From: an uncultured Caldilineaceae bacterium
GTDB taxonomy: Bacteria > Chloroflexota > Anaerolineae > Caldilineales > Caldilineaceae
Length of the DNA stretch: 64,000 nt
Direction of reading: 5' to 3'
Assembly: GCA_951812725.1 (NCBI GenBank)
Contig: OX638330.1
Coordinates: 1,240,001-1,304,000 of the forward strand
Of the stretch, positions 26,794 through 36,116 are shown one piece after another. The notes beneath the pieces are model-generated. The model made no database searches, had not been told where the DNA came from, and saw only the letters and a list, made by a program, of their open reading frames with translations. Both the position numbers and the translations under genes were made by a program. Position 1 is the stretch's first letter. Each line of letters starts with the position of its first letter.

Positions 26794-28509
26794 TTACGTT
26801 CTGAGTGCGCGCAGGCGGTTGAAGGCTGCGGCCAGTTCGTGGCGGCGGAAGCGGGCGAAGTCGCCGGAGCGGCGGCGGTCGAGCACGTCCAGCCCTTCCT
26901 GTTCGATATCGGACATTGTGAGGTCCAGAATCTCCGACAGGGTACGATTGCCATCGATATAGCGGCGGCGGGCATGGTCGAGCGCGGCGCTGATGGCGCG
27001 TGTCTGGGCCCGGTGGACGATCTGTTCCACCGCGGACAGGTCAATCGTTTCGGTACCGAACTGAACTGTCTGCAGGTCTCTGGTCTTGATACTTGATTCG
27101 CGGCGCCCTTTGGCGGGGTTGACAGATCCGGGACGGGGCCGGCGTTGGGAATTGAGGGTGAGGGGGCCGCTCTCTTCGCTGATGCGGCCGGTGGGATGGG
27201 CCGCAGCGACCGCTTTTGCGCGGGCGGTAAGGTCGTGCGGTCGGAAGGTCTCCATCGCGACTACGGTGCCGGCTACATCCAGGTAGTCGCCGCTGCCGCC
27301 GACGACGAGAACAGTGCTGACGCCGCATTGGGTGTGCAGGCGGGTGACGCGGTCGATAAAGGGTGTAATCGGCTCGTGTTGCTTTGGCACCAGCGCTTGC
27401 ATCCGGGCATCGCGGATCAGGAAATTGGTGGCGGCGGTGTCTTCGTCGATGAGCAGACCGTCGGCGCCCGATTCGAGGGCTTCGACGATGGCGGCAGCCT
27501 GGCTGGTGGAGCCGCTGGCATTGCCGGTAGAGAAGCTACGGGTGGACTGTCCCAGCGGCAGGTCTCCGATGAAAGGGGAGATGTCGACGCCACTGACCGA
27601 GCGCCCGTCCTCGGCCCGAACTTTGGCCAGATTGGCTGTGCTGACGACCTGTTCACGGCCATCGCCGGGCCGGTGGTTGTAGACGCCGCGTTCAATTGCG
27701 CGCAGCAGGGTCGATTTTCCATGATAGCCGCCGCCGACGATGAGGGTTACGCCGGCAGGGATGCCCATGCCGTGCACTGTCCCCGCGTAGGGCAGGGCAA
27801 AGGAGACGCTCAGGCTTGGGGGCGCGTTGAAGGGAACGACGGCGTCGTCGCTCAAAGGGCGGTCGTCGACGCCGCTGGAGCGGGGCAAGATCGCGCCGTT
27901 GGCGACAAAGGCGATCAGCCCGCGTTCGGCCAGCAGGGAACGCAATGCGTCAGCGTCCTCGTTCACGGCGGCGTGGCGCCAAAGATCGTCGGCGGCATGG
28001 CTGCGGGCGTAGAGACTGTTGGTGATGATTCTGGGCAGATCTTCCAGGAGCAGGTTGCACGCCTGGCGGCCGAGAACTCTTCGGCCTTGGGCAGGCAGGC
28101 CAGCTGTAAATCGCGCTTCGACCGTGCCGTCGGTATGGATCTGCACGGCTGTGTTTGCCAGCACCTGCTGGCCCGGGGCTTCGATACGGATTTCGCCGCT
28201 TTTGCCGCTGCCGCGCCGCGAGGAGAGATTAGACGCATGGTGAGCGAACTCTCTGGCAAGATAGCAGCTGACGCCAGTGCTGCGGCTCTCGTTGGCATAC
28301 AGCCGTTCGGGCAGCTCGGCAATTGAGGGCTGGACGCGAACACGCAGGCGGCTGGGCGCGGCAAATGGGTCCGGTTGCACATGGTCGATGGCGAGGGTGA
28401 ATCCGCTGAATTTATAGGAGCCGACTATGTCTTTGTAGGCCTTGTAGCCCTTGCCGTCGATGCGGAGGAGGGTATGGCGCAATGCTTCGAATGTCGTGAT
28501 GTCGGACAT
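26794..28509 (-). CDS. ABC-class ATPase (PF09818-type, soluble)
   Basis: A 571-residue cytosolic P-loop protein of the 'predicted ATPase of the ABC class' family, with no membrane domain. The Walker A is 'LIVGGGYHGKSTLLRAIERG', with an atypical GGGYHGKS loop. The Walker B-like strand is 'GADGLLIDEDTAATNFLIRD', and the switch-like 'STVLVVGGSGDYLDVAGTVV' follows. The N-terminal third ('GYKAYKDIVGSYKFSGFTLAI') is a family-specific nucleic-acid-binding-like region. The ATG at 28509 has GGGA close upstream; a frame to 28641 adds 44 unrelated residues. Biological role is uncharacterised; some members co-occur with RNA metabolism genes. It probably shares a transcript with the DinB-like gene. Confidence 0.82.
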   Translation of the reverse strand: MSDITTFEALRHTLLRIDGKGYKAYKDIVGSYKFSGFTLAIDHVQPDPFAAPSRLRVRVQPSIAELPERLYANESRSTGVSCYLAREFAHHASNLSSRRGSGKSGEIRIEAPGQQVLANTAVQIHTDGTVEARFTAGLPAQGRRVLGRQACNLLLEDLPRIITNSLYARSHAADDLWRHAAVNEDADALRSLLAERGLIAFVANGAILPRSSGVDDRPLSDDAVVPFNAPPSLSVSFALPYAGTVHGMGIPAGVTLIVGGGYHGKSTLLRAIERGVYNHRPGDGREQVVSTANLAKVRAEDGRSVSGVDISPFIGDLPLGQSTRSFSTGNASGSTSQAAAIVEALESGADGLLIDEDTAATNFLIRDARMQALVPKQHEPITPFIDRVTRLHTQCGVSTVLVVGGSGDYLDVAGTVVAMETFRPHDLTARAKAVAAAHPTGRISEESGPLTLNSQRRPRPGSVNPAKGRRESSIKTRDLQTVQFGTETIDLSAVEQIVHRAQTRAISAALDHARRRYIDGNRTLSEILDLTMSDIEQEGLDVLDRRRSGDFARFRRHELAAAFNRLRALRT

Positions 28510-28804
28510 AGTTCCCAACCTGCTTGCCTGGCAGCCGGAGCGGGCAACGCTGTCGGCAGACCCGGTATGCCTTCTGTAAGAGGATGTATGCAACGCGTGC
28601 ATGGTGCATTCAGCGCCTAGCCGGTAGGACACTTTGCGCATCTTCCCATTAGCCTTGGTGCGTTACGTTTCTGACAATTCCCTCATTGGCAAAGGATTTT
28701 ACATCGCTTAAAAACACTTGTACACTGTAGGCCAACTCGGATTTCGCAGGTAATCACGAACCAACGCGTCAAAAACAGTTCCCCAATCTGAAAAGGATTC
28801 GTAG

Positions 28805-29821
28805 ATGGAGTACCGAGATTTCGGTCGAACCGGTATGAAGGTCAGCCCGCTTTGCCTGGGCTGTTGGAACTTTGGAGAGCGTACAACACCGCAAGACTCA
28901 TATGCAATTGTAGACAGGGCGCTGGACGTCGGCATCAATTTTGTGGATACGGCAAACGTGTATGGTCGCGGCCGCAGCGAGGAGATAACTGGCGAGGCTT
29001 TGAAGCGTAACGGAAGCCGCAGCCGCATTGTTCTGGCGACAAAGTTTCATGGCAGGATGAATGACGACGACCCAAACGCCGCCGGCAGCAGTCGCCGCCA
29101 TATAATTGAGCAGTGTGAGGCCAGTCTGCGGAGATTGCAGACGGATTACATTGACATCTATCAGATTCACAGGCCCCGTCCGGAGGTGGCGATTGACGAA
29201 ACCTTGCGAGCGCTCGACGACCTGGTGCGGGCGGGAAAAGTTCGCTATCTCGGCACCAGCACATTCGCGGCGTGGCAGGTTGTGGAGTCGCTCTGGGTTG
29301 CGAAGGAGCTGGGCCTGAACCGCTTTGTTTCGGAGCAGCCCCCTTATCATATCCTGGACCGGCGCATTGAGCGGGGGTTGGTGCCGATGGCCCTGACATT
29401 CGGCATCGGTCTGATCCCGTGGAGCCCGCTGGCCGGTGGTCTGCTGACGGGCAAGTACAAGCGTGGGCAAGCGGCGCCGGAAGGGGCGCGATTCGCCCGA
29501 CCGGAAGATGAGCCGCGCGAGTCACGCCGTCTGAACGACAGCGTTTATAGGGTGAATGAGGGTCTGCTGCCCCTGGCCGAGGCAAAGGGATGTACGATTT
29601 CTCAACTGGCGCTGGCCTGGTGTGCTCAGCAGCCGGGGATCACCAGTCCTATACTTGGCCCTCGCACCGTCGGGCAGTTGGAGGACAATCTCGGCGCACT
29701 TGATGTAACTGTTACGGATGAGGACCGCCGGCGAATCGACGAGCTGGTCCCGCCGGGGCGGATGGTCAGCCCGTTCTACGAGGCCGATTTCGGACCGAGT
29801 CGCCATCGTGCGTTTGTCTGA
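28805..29821 (+). CDS. Aldo/keto reductase, copy 1 of a tandem pair
   Basis: A 338-residue NADPH-dependent oxidoreductase with a TIM-barrel fold. The catalytic tetrad is complete: D48 and Y53 in 'FVDTANVYGRG', K80 in 'LATKFHG', H121 in 'IYQIHRP'. The cofactor loop 'GIGLIPWSPLAGGLLTGKY' is typical of YajO/YhdN-like reductases. The start at 28805 has AAGGA nine bases upstream. The following gene is a same-length paralogue with roughly four-fifths identical residues, so this is a recent tandem duplication. Substrate is unknown; aldehydes or sugar-derived ketones are likely. Confidence 0.92.
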   Translation: MEYRDFGRTGMKVSPLCLGCWNFGERTTPQDSYAIVDRALDVGINFVDTANVYGRGRSEEITGEALKRNGSRSRIVLATKFHGRMNDDDPNAAGSSRRHIIEQCEASLRRLQTDYIDIYQIHRPRPEVAIDETLRALDDLVRAGKVRYLGTSTFAAWQVVESLWVAKELGLNRFVSEQPPYHILDRRIERGLVPMALTFGIGLIPWSPLAGGLLTGKYKRGQAAPEGARFARPEDEPRESRRLNDSVYRVNEGLLPLAEAKGCTISQLALAWCAQQPGITSPILGPRTVGQLEDNLGALDVTVTDEDRRRIDELVPPGRMVSPFYEADFGPSRHRAFV

Positions 29822-29906
29822 TCGGCGTGGGTGGCAAGAACTGGTCTGAAGGACACTCAATCGGCGTTCGGGAACGGACGCTGGCAAAACATATAAGGAT
29901 ATCTGA

Positions 29907-30923
29907 ATGGAATACCGCGATTTCGGAAGAACCGGCATGAAGGTGAGCCCGCTCTGTCTGGGCTGTATGAATTTTGGGCGGCGGACGACGCCGGAAGAAT
30001 CTTATCCAATCATAGACAGTGCGCTGGATGCCGGCATTAACTTTCTGGATACCGCCAACGTCTACGACCGCGGCGGCAGCGAGGAGATCACGGGAGAGGC
30101 GTTGAAGCGCAACGGCAAGCGCAGCCAGGTTGTATTGGCGACGAAGGTCCACGGCAGGATGGATGACGATGATCCCAATGCTGCCGGGAGCAGCCGCCGC
30201 CATATTATTGAGCAATGTGAAGCCAGCCTCAAGCGCCTGCAGACCGATTACATCGATATCTATCAGATGCACAGGCCGCGACCGGAAATCGCGATCGACG
30301 AGACATTGCGGGCGCTCGACGACCTGGTGAGGTCGGGCAAAGTGCGTTATCTCGGCACCAGTACATTTGCGGCATGGCAGGTAGTGGAGTCGCTGTGGGT
30401 GGCGAAAGAGTTGGGGCTGAACCGTTTTGTCTCTGAGCAGCCTCCCTATAATATTCTGGACCGGCGGATCGAACGTGAGCTGATTCCGATGGCCCGCACT
30501 TTTGGCATCGGCCTGATCCCCTGGAGTCCGCTGGCAGGAGGGCTGCTGACAGGCAAGTATACGCGTGAAGAGCCATCGCCAGCGGGAGCGCGCTACGCCA
30601 ACGCTGAGAATGAGCCGCGGTTGGCCCGCCGCAAATCTGGCAATTTTTATGGGGTGACTGAGGGCCTGCAGCCTCTGGCTGACGGGAAGGGCTGCACGCT
30701 GTCTCAACTGGCGCTGGCCTGGAGCATGCACCAGCCTGGAATTACGAGCCCAATCATTGGGCCGCGTACGATGGAGCAGCTGGAGGACAATCTCGGTGCA
30801 TTTGAGGTAGCTGTCACCGATGCGGACCGGCAGCAAGTCGATGCACTGGTGCCGCCGGGGCGCATGGTCAGCCCGTTCTACGAGGCCGACTTCGGTCCCA
30901 ATCTCCATCGCAGCTTTGTATAG
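29907..30923 (+). CDS. Aldo/keto reductase, copy 2 of a tandem pair
   Basis: A paralogue of the preceding gene, also 338 residues, with the same tetrad (D48, Y53, K80, H121). The first 20 residues and the C-terminal 'PPGRMVSPFYEADFG' are identical to copy 1. Differences concentrate between residues 220 and 260 ('EEPSPAGARYANAENEP' against 'GQAAPEGARFARPEDEP') and in the helix around 'YGVTEGLQPLADGKG', regions that shape the substrate pocket. The start at 29907 is preceded by AAGGAT. The two genes are 85 bases apart and presumably cotranscribed. Divergent substrate preference is inferred only. Confidence 0.92.
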   Translation: MEYRDFGRTGMKVSPLCLGCMNFGRRTTPEESYPIIDSALDAGINFLDTANVYDRGGSEEITGEALKRNGKRSQVVLATKVHGRMDDDDPNAAGSSRRHIIEQCEASLKRLQTDYIDIYQMHRPRPEIAIDETLRALDDLVRSGKVRYLGTSTFAAWQVVESLWVAKELGLNRFVSEQPPYNILDRRIERELIPMARTFGIGLIPWSPLAGGLLTGKYTREEPSPAGARYANAENEPRLARRKSGNFYGVTEGLQPLADGKGCTLSQLALAWSMHQPGITSPIIGPRTMEQLEDNLGAFEVAVTDADRQQVDALVPPGRMVSPFYEADFGPNLHRSFV

Positions 30924-31057
30924 GCCATGTGCGGAGTTAAGCTGCTGCCGCAGATCGTCTGCCAGACGGGAAGAGCGGGGCTTGCAGGAGGAAACAGGCC
31001 ATACTCCTTCGAATTGGCATGGGGTCAATTCACGGTTATTGACAAACATGTTCCCAG

Positions 31058-31915
31058 ATGAATGAAACACAGTTGGCTGCCCTATTGACTGATGTGGCTG
31101 GAGGTACGCTGTCGATAGATTCAGCTTTGACCCGGCTGCGGACACTGCCATTTGAGACGCTGGAAGGTGTGGCGACGCTGGACCATCACCGGCCGCTGCG
31201 GACCGGCTTCCCGGAAGTGATCTATTGCGAAGGGAAGACGGCGGAACAGGTGGGATTGATCGCGGAACGGCTGGCAGCGCGGTCGGGCCGTGTTCTGGGG
31301 ACGAGGGCGACTGAGGAACAGTTCAGAGCGGCCCGGCAACGAGTGCCCGAATTGGAGTGGCATGCGCTGGCGCGGTGTCTGTGGATGGACCGGGAACCGG
31401 CGACGAACTTGAAGCAGGGCGTTGTGGTAGTTTGCGCCGGGACAAGTGATCTACCTGTGCTGGAAGAGGCGGCCTTGACGTTGCGCTTGATGGGGCATGA
31501 ACCGCGTCAGGTTACTGACGTGGGCGTTGCAGGTCTGCACCGGCTCCTTCCCCACATTCCGACGCTGCAGGAGGCGAATGTGGTGATCGTAATCGCCGGC
31601 ATGGAAGGGGCGCTAGCTTCGGTCGCAGCCGGTCTGACGCAGGCGCCGGTGATCGCGGTGCCGACCAGCGTCGGATACGGCGCCAGTCTTGGTGGAATTG
31701 CGGCTTTGCTTGCCATGCTCAACAGCTGCGCGTCCGGCCTGGCGGTGGTGAACATCGACAACGGCTTTGGCGCGGGTCACATGGCGGCTATGATAAACAA
31801 CAAGATTGAGGGCAGCTCCAGCGGTTCGAGCAATGGCAATACCCATCCCAGCTATGCGTCGCAATCAATTGCCGGTTCACAGGCAGGGCAACGGTGTGAA
31901 AATGAGAGAATCTGA
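31058..31915 (+). CDS. larB: Nickel pincer cofactor biosynthesis protein LarB
   Basis: The first enzyme of nickel-pincer nucleotide (NPN) synthesis: it carboxylates the pyridinium ring of nicotinic acid adenine dinucleotide and releases AMP. The 285 residues contain a PurE-like C-terminal domain with 'VVVCAGTSDLPVLEEAALTL', 'VIVIAGMEGALASVAAGL' and 'PVIAVPTSVGYGASLGG', plus the N-terminal 'LDHHRPLRTGFPEVIYCEGK'. It ends in a Ser/Gly/Asn-rich tail. The start codon at 31058 is followed immediately by a second possible ATG at 31062. It overlaps larE by 14 bases, giving a larB-larE-larC order in which all three cofactor-building steps are present. Confidence 0.95.
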   Translation: MNETQLAALLTDVAGGTLSIDSALTRLRTLPFETLEGVATLDHHRPLRTGFPEVIYCEGKTAEQVGLIAERLAARSGRVLGTRATEEQFRAARQRVPELEWHALARCLWMDREPATNLKQGVVVVCAGTSDLPVLEEAALTLRLMGHEPRQVTDVGVAGLHRLLPHIPTLQEANVVIVIAGMEGALASVAAGLTQAPVIAVPTSVGYGASLGGIAALLAMLNSCASGLAVVNIDNGFGAGHMAAMINNKIEGSSSGSSNGNTHPSYASQSIAGSQAGQRCENERI

Positions 31916-32825
31916 GACCCAAGCGCCGCCATCGGCGCTCACAGTGGAAACCGCCGCCAAGCTGGATGGAATGCGCGCGACTCTGCAATCCTTCGGCTCG
32001 GTCATCGTGGCCTACTCCGGCGGCGTGGACAGTGCCGTTGTAATGGCGGTCGCCTACGATGCGTTGGGCGGCAGGTCGGCGACGGCAGCGGAAGGGCAAG
32101 GCGCGCTGGCCTGCATTGGCGTTTCGCCCAGCTACCCGGCGCGCGAGATGCGGGACGCGGTCGCGCTCGCCGAAGAGATTGGAGTGCCCTATCGGCTGGT
32201 GGAGACCGAGGAGTATCTGGATCCCAATTACGCTGCGAATCCCAACAACCGCTGCTACTTCTGTAAGTCGGAGTTGCACAACCGGCTGCACGAGATTCTG
32301 CAGCAGGAGGATTGGGGGATAGTCTGCGACGGGACCAATGCCAGCGACATGGGCGATGACCGGCCGGGTGTGACGGCGGCGCGTGAGCGGGGCGTGCGAT
32401 CGCCCTTGCTGGAGGCGGGCATCACGAAACCTGAGGTGCGCGCCATTGCCAGGCATCTGGGTCTGCCGGTTTGGGACAAGCCGGCGATGGCCTGTCTTTC
32501 TTCACGCGTGCCCCATGGTACGGCGATCAGTCCGGAGTTGTTGCGGCAAATCGAGGCGGCGGAGGACGTTCTGGTTGGGCTGGGTCTGCGCCAGTTCCGT
32601 GTGCGCCACCACGATGAGATCGCCCGACTTGAACTGCCGCCGGAAGAGTTTCCGACGATCATCGCCCACTATCAGGAGATAGTTGACGGCATAAAGGCTG
32701 CCGGTTACCGCTTCGTCACCCTCGACCTGGCTGGATTCCGCAGCGGCGGCCTCAATGCTTCTGCGAACGGCGCGGCCGACGGCGCGCTTGTCTCGATGGA
32801 AGAGTTGATGTCGTTCGGTCAGTGA
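31902..32825 (+). CDS. larE: ATP-dependent sacrificial sulfur transferase LarE
   Basis: An N-type ATP pyrophosphatase that adenylates the carboxylated pyridinium mononucleotide and inserts sulfur, in characterised members from its own cysteine or from an Fe-S cluster. The PP-loop is 'IVAYSGGVDSAVV' near residue 35. Cysteines relevant to sulfur donation are visible in 'NNRCYFCKSEL' and 'KPAMACLSSRVPHGT'; I do not decide between a single-cysteine and a cluster-bearing mechanism. From the ATG at 31902 the protein has 307 residues; a longer frame from 31806 would lie wholly inside larB. The C-terminal 'LRQFRVRHHDEIARLELP' is conserved in the family. Confidence 0.94.
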   Translation: MRESETQAPPSALTVETAAKLDGMRATLQSFGSVIVAYSGGVDSAVVMAVAYDALGGRSATAAEGQGALACIGVSPSYPAREMRDAVALAEEIGVPYRLVETEEYLDPNYAANPNNRCYFCKSELHNRLHEILQQEDWGIVCDGTNASDMGDDRPGVTAARERGVRSPLLEAGITKPEVRAIARHLGLPVWDKPAMACLSSRVPHGTAISPELLRQIEAAEDVLVGLGLRQFRVRHHDEIARLELPPEEFPTIIAHYQEIVDGIKAAGYRFVTLDLAGFRSGGLNASANGAADGALVSMEELMSFGQ

Positions 32826-32877
32826 CCGGCGCCGGCCAGGATAGCGGCACCAGCCCTGGCCTGTAGCAACCACAACC

Positions 32878-34140
32878 ATGCCTCTCGCCTATCTCGACAC
32901 TCCTTCCGGAATTTCCGGTGATATTTTTCTTGGCTGCCTGGTGGATGCAGGCTGGCCGTTGGCATCACTGCAAGACACTGCGGCCAGCCTGAACTTGCCG
33001 GACGGCAGTTGGCGCATCGCGGCTGAGACCGTGATGCAAGGGGGGCTGCGTGCGACGCGCCTCGATGTGGAAGTACGCGAGGACAGGACCGAGCGTCATC
33101 TGGCGGACGTGCAGGAGATTATAGAGGCGGCCAACCTGGCGGCGGAAGTCAAGCGGCGCGCGTGTGCCGTTTTCGTGCGCTTGGCGGAGGCAGAGGCGCG
33201 TATTCACGGCACGACGCCAGAGGCTGTCCACTTTCATGAGGTGGGCGCGCTGGATGCGATTGTCGATATCGTGGGTGTTTGTGCCGGGCTGCATGAACTG
33301 GCGATCGATACGCTGTGCGCGTCGGCACTGCCGCTCGGCCCGGGGTGGAGCAGTTCGATGCACGGGCGGATACCGCTGCCGGCGCCGGCGACGCTCGAGT
33401 TGCTGGCTGGGGTGGGCGCGCCGACTGCGGCCGCGCCGGGACCGGGAGAACTGGTTACGCCGACCGGCGCGGCGTTGCTGGCAGAGCTGGCGCAGTTTCG
33501 TCAGCCGTCGATGCGACTGCGCAGGATTGGCTACGGCGCCGGCCAGAAGGTATTTGACTGGCCCAATGTGGCCCGGCTGTGGCTGGGTGACGAGGTAGAT
33601 GAGGCGCCAGGAGGGCCGGCTAGCGGTCCCTCTGAGTCATTGGTGGTGATCGAGACAAACATTGATGACATGAATCCGGAATTGTACGAACCGGTGCAGA
33701 GCCATCTGTTTGAGGCTGGAGCGCTTGACGTTTGGACGACGGCAATCGGGATGAAGAAGGCGCGGCCGGGCACGCTGCTCCGGGTCCTGGCTGCAGCTGC
33801 TGATGAGTCCAAGCTGGCCGCGCTGATTCTGCGCGAAACGACCACGCTGGGCGTGCGGGTAAGCGCGGTTCGCCGCCACGTCGCCGAGCGAAACGTCGAA
33901 ACGCTCGATACGTCCTATGGGCCGGTGCGGGTAAAGGTGAAGCGGTTGGACGGGCAGGCTGTAGGGGCAAAGCCGGAGTTCGAGGACTGTCAAGCCCTGG
34001 CCGAAGCCACCGGTTCGCCGTTGCCGGCGGTTTACGCGGCGGCGCTGGCAGCCGCAGCGCCCCTGGTCAGTGCGCCATCGCAATTTCAGATGCCGGTGGA
34101 AGAAAGCGAGGAAGGGCCGGATGGCGAAGATGGTGCATAA
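32878..34140 (+). CDS. larC: Nickel insertion protein LarC (single uninterrupted frame)
   Basis: A CTP-dependent nickel insertase completing the NPN cofactor. Its 420 residues begin with 'LAYLDTPSGISGDIFLGCLV' and include 'TPEAVHFHEVGALDAIVDIV', 'GELVTPTGAALLAEL' and 'VIETNIDDMNPELYEPV', all family hallmarks. In Lactobacillus plantarum LarC is produced by programmed ribosomal frameshifting between larC1 and larC2; here both halves are one continuous frame. The gene follows larE by 52 bases and overlaps the Nudix gene by 20. No larA (lactate racemase) or other obvious NPN enzyme lies in this window. Confidence 0.94.
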   Translation: MPLAYLDTPSGISGDIFLGCLVDAGWPLASLQDTAASLNLPDGSWRIAAETVMQGGLRATRLDVEVREDRTERHLADVQEIIEAANLAAEVKRRACAVFVRLAEAEARIHGTTPEAVHFHEVGALDAIVDIVGVCAGLHELAIDTLCASALPLGPGWSSSMHGRIPLPAPATLELLAGVGAPTAAAPGPGELVTPTGAALLAELAQFRQPSMRLRRIGYGAGQKVFDWPNVARLWLGDEVDEAPGGPASGPSESLVVIETNIDDMNPELYEPVQSHLFEAGALDVWTTAIGMKKARPGTLLRVLAAAADESKLAALILRETTTLGVRVSAVRRHVAERNVETLDTSYGPVRVKVKRLDGQAVGAKPEFEDCQALAEATGSPLPAVYAAALAAAAPLVSAPSQFQMPVEESEEGPDGEDGA

Positions 34141-34552
34141 GGTCGTTCCCATCGTTCTGCGCCGGCGTGAACGGCTGGAAATCCTGGCCTTTCGTCATCC
34201 GCAAGCCGGAACACAGCTGGTCAAAGGAACACTGGAGGCTGGTGAAAATGTGGAAGATGCCACGCTGCGTGAACTGGCGGAGGAGTCCGGCATCGAGAAC
34301 GCTTTGATAGTACGGCCTCTTGGCGAGTTAACCCATCGGGGAATAGCGCAGCACTGGCGTCTGTTTTTGTGTAAAGTGCCGGGTGATCTACCGGACCAGT
34401 GGTCTTTTTTCACTCAAGATGATGGGGGCCATCTGTTTGCATTTTTCTGGCACGAACTTGACAGGCCGGCTGATGACAGCTGGCACCCAGACTTTCATAG
34501 GGCCTTGAAGTTGGTCCGCGGTCTGTTTCAGGAAGACAAAGCAAGTATCTAA
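34121..34552 (+). CDS. Nudix hydrolase
   Basis: A 143-residue pyrophosphohydrolase. The Nudix box is complete: G-x5-E-x7-REUxEExGU reads '[20 protein letters not shown]' followed by SGI. The ATG at 34121 lies inside the larC 3' end behind GAGGAAGG, so translation is probably coupled; a frame opening at 34070 lacks such a site. Unusual Trp/Phe-rich residues in the C-terminal half ('[19 protein letters not shown]') may shape substrate choice. Cofactor repair or removal of pyridine-nucleotide by-products would fit the lar neighbourhood, but that is inference. Confidence 0.88.
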   Translation: MAKMVHKVVPIVLRRRERLEILAFRHPQAGTQLVKGTLEAGENVEDATLRELAEESGIENALIVRPLGELTHRGIAQHWRLFLCKVPGDLPDQWSFFTQDDGGHLFAFFWHELDRPADDSWHPDFHRALKLVRGLFQEDKASI

Positions 34553-34586
34553 ACTGCCTAAGTTTGATTTACGAGGAGATTTCGCA

Positions 34587-35447
34587 ATGATTCCGCAACG
34601 ACTTTTCGGCCGCACAGGCCACAGTAGCACGGTTACCCTCTTTGGTGCAGCCGCGATAGGACGTGTTTCACAGGCGGACGCCGACCGCACGGTGGAGCTG
34701 CTGCTCGATTACGGCGTCAATCACATTGACACGGCAGCCAGCTACGGCGATGCTGAGCTACTGCTCGGCCCATGGCTTGAGAAATACCGCGACCGATTCT
34801 TTCTGGCGACCAAGACGAATGAACGTGACTATGCAGGCGCCAAGGCCCAGATCCGCAGTTCGTTGGAGCGGATGCGGGTGGACCAGATCGACCTGATCCA
34901 ATTCCACAATCTTGGACATCCCGATGAATGGGATATGGCGATGGGCGAGAACGGCGCGCTCGAAGCGGCTAAGGAGGCTCGTGACGAGGGGCTGGTGAAA
35001 CATATCGGCGTTACCGGCCACGGCCTCAAAATTGCGGCGTTTCATTATCGGAGTTTGCAGGCGTTCGATTTCGATTCAATTCTGCTACCCTGGAACATTC
35101 AGCTGAAGCAGAACAGCCAGTACGCGACTGACTTTGAAAGAGTTGTCGGTTTGGCGCGCGAGCGGGGCCTGGCGGTGCAGGCGATAAAGTCGCTGGTGCG
35201 CGGGCCTTGGGGCACGACGCCTAAGAATCGTACCACCTGGTACCAGCCCCTGGATGAGCAGGCTGACATCGATCGCGCCATCCACTGGATGCTGGCGCAA
35301 GGAGATCTGTTTCTGAATACGGCGGGCGACATAAAGCTGCTACCCAAGGTTCTTGACGCGGCAAGCCGATTCAAGGGCGAGGGCCCGAGCGACGAAGAGA
35401 TGGCGGCGATGGTGGCAGAACAGAGTATGACGCCACTGTTCGCATAG
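34587..35447 (+). CDS. Aldo/keto reductase family protein (third, divergent)
   Basis: A 286-residue aldo/keto reductase, shorter than and clearly distinct from the tandem pair at 28.8-30.9 kb. The tetrad is D48 and Y53 in '[13 protein letters not shown]', K76 in 'LATKTNE' and His in '[13 protein letters not shown]'. '[20 protein letters not shown]' replaces the usual IPWSPL cofactor loop, as in the YccK/'predicted aldo/keto reductase' group. AGGAG precedes the ATG. It begins 35 bases after the Nudix gene and may end the lar transcript. Confidence 0.88.
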   Translation: MIPQRLFGRTGHSSTVTLFGAAAIGRVSQADADRTVELLLDYGVNHIDTAASYGDAELLLGPWLEKYRDRFFLATKTNERDYAGAKAQIRSSLERMRVDQIDLIQFHNLGHPDEWDMAMGENGALEAAKEARDEGLVKHIGVTGHGLKIAAFHYRSLQAFDFDSILLPWNIQLKQNSQYATDFERVVGLARERGLAVQAIKSLVRGPWGTTPKNRTTWYQPLDEQADIDRAIHWMLAQGDLFLNTAGDIKLLPKVLDAASRFKGEGPSDEEMAAMVAEQSMTPLFA

Positions 35448-35492
35448 CCAAGCGGTCGAAGCTCTGCAGACGTCGACCGGCGCGGCGATTCG

Positions 35493-36116
35493 ATGCGTTC
35501 GATCTACCTGTTACTTTACCGGCTGCTCTACAATGAGCTGGCCTGGACCTATGATGCGGTGAGTTGGGCTGTCAGCCTCGGGCGGTGGGATGCCTGGCGG
35601 CGGGCAGCTCTGCCTTTTGTGCGCGGGGAGCGGGTGCTTGAGGTCGGGTTTGGCACGGGGGCGTTGCTGCCGGTTTTGCAGAGAGGGCGGTGCGGCGTAA
35701 TTGGCATCGAACCGTCGGCGGCGATGCAGCGCATCGCCCGGCAAAAACGCCGCCGCCGGGGTGCGACAGTTCCCTGTGTACAAGGGATTTCGCAGAAGCT
35801 GCCCTTTTGCGACAAAGCCTTCGATACGATCGTCTGTGCGTTTCCCTCGCCCTATATCCTCGATTCAAGTACACACCAGGAATTTGCACGCTGTCTGCGA
35901 CCGGGAGGGCGGATTCTGATTGTTGAGGTGATCCTGGCAGATGCGGGTCCGCTGCTGAGGATGCTGTTCCATATGGTCTTTCCGGCAACTGAAGGCGCCT
36001 TTGAAAAGCTTGGGCATGGTGTACAGAGGTCCGGGCTGGCTATTGAGGAGCATGTTGTCGGGCAGGGAGCGGTTCGACCGGTAGTGATCGTGGTGGAAGC
36101 GCAGGGCGGCCAATGA
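35493..36116 (+). CDS. Class I SAM-dependent methyltransferase
   Basis: A 207-residue methyltransferase of the UbiE/type 11 class. SAM motif I is 'ERVLEVGFGTGALLPVL', motif II 'GVIGIEPSAAMQRIARQK', and motif III 'DKAFDTIVCAFPSPYI', followed by 'FARCLRPGGRILIVEV'. The N-terminal 'LYRLLYNELAWTYDAVSWAV' matches methyltransferases that modify hydrophobic substrates. A menaquinone (MenG-type) role is conceivable but not supported by location. Its stop overlaps the start of the next gene (ATGA), so the two are coupled. Confidence 0.87.
   Translation: MRSIYLLLYRLLYNELAWTYDAVSWAVSLGRWDAWRRAALPFVRGERVLEVGFGTGALLPVLQRGRCGVIGIEPSAAMQRIARQKRRRRGATVPCVQGISQKLPFCDKAFDTIVCAFPSPYILDSSTHQEFARCLRPGGRILIVEVILADAGPLLRMLFHMVFPATEGAFEKLGHGVQRSGLAIEEHVVGQGAVRPVVIVVEAQGGQ

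Noticed and set aside
27145..28326. 393-codon plus-strand open frame opposite the ABC-class ATPase
   Set aside because: Gly/Ala/Asp-rich complement frame of a gene with Walker motifs on the other strand.
29766..31151. 461-codon minus-strand open frame across the second aldo/keto reductase
   Set aside because: It lies antisense to a clear aldo/keto reductase gene with intact catalytic tetrad; its translation is His/Arg/Gln-rich without domains. GC-rich shadow frame.
31806..31901. N-terminally extended LarE start at 31806
   Set aside because: The extra 32 residues lie entirely within larB coding sequence and are not like LarE; the ATG at 31902 gives normal length.
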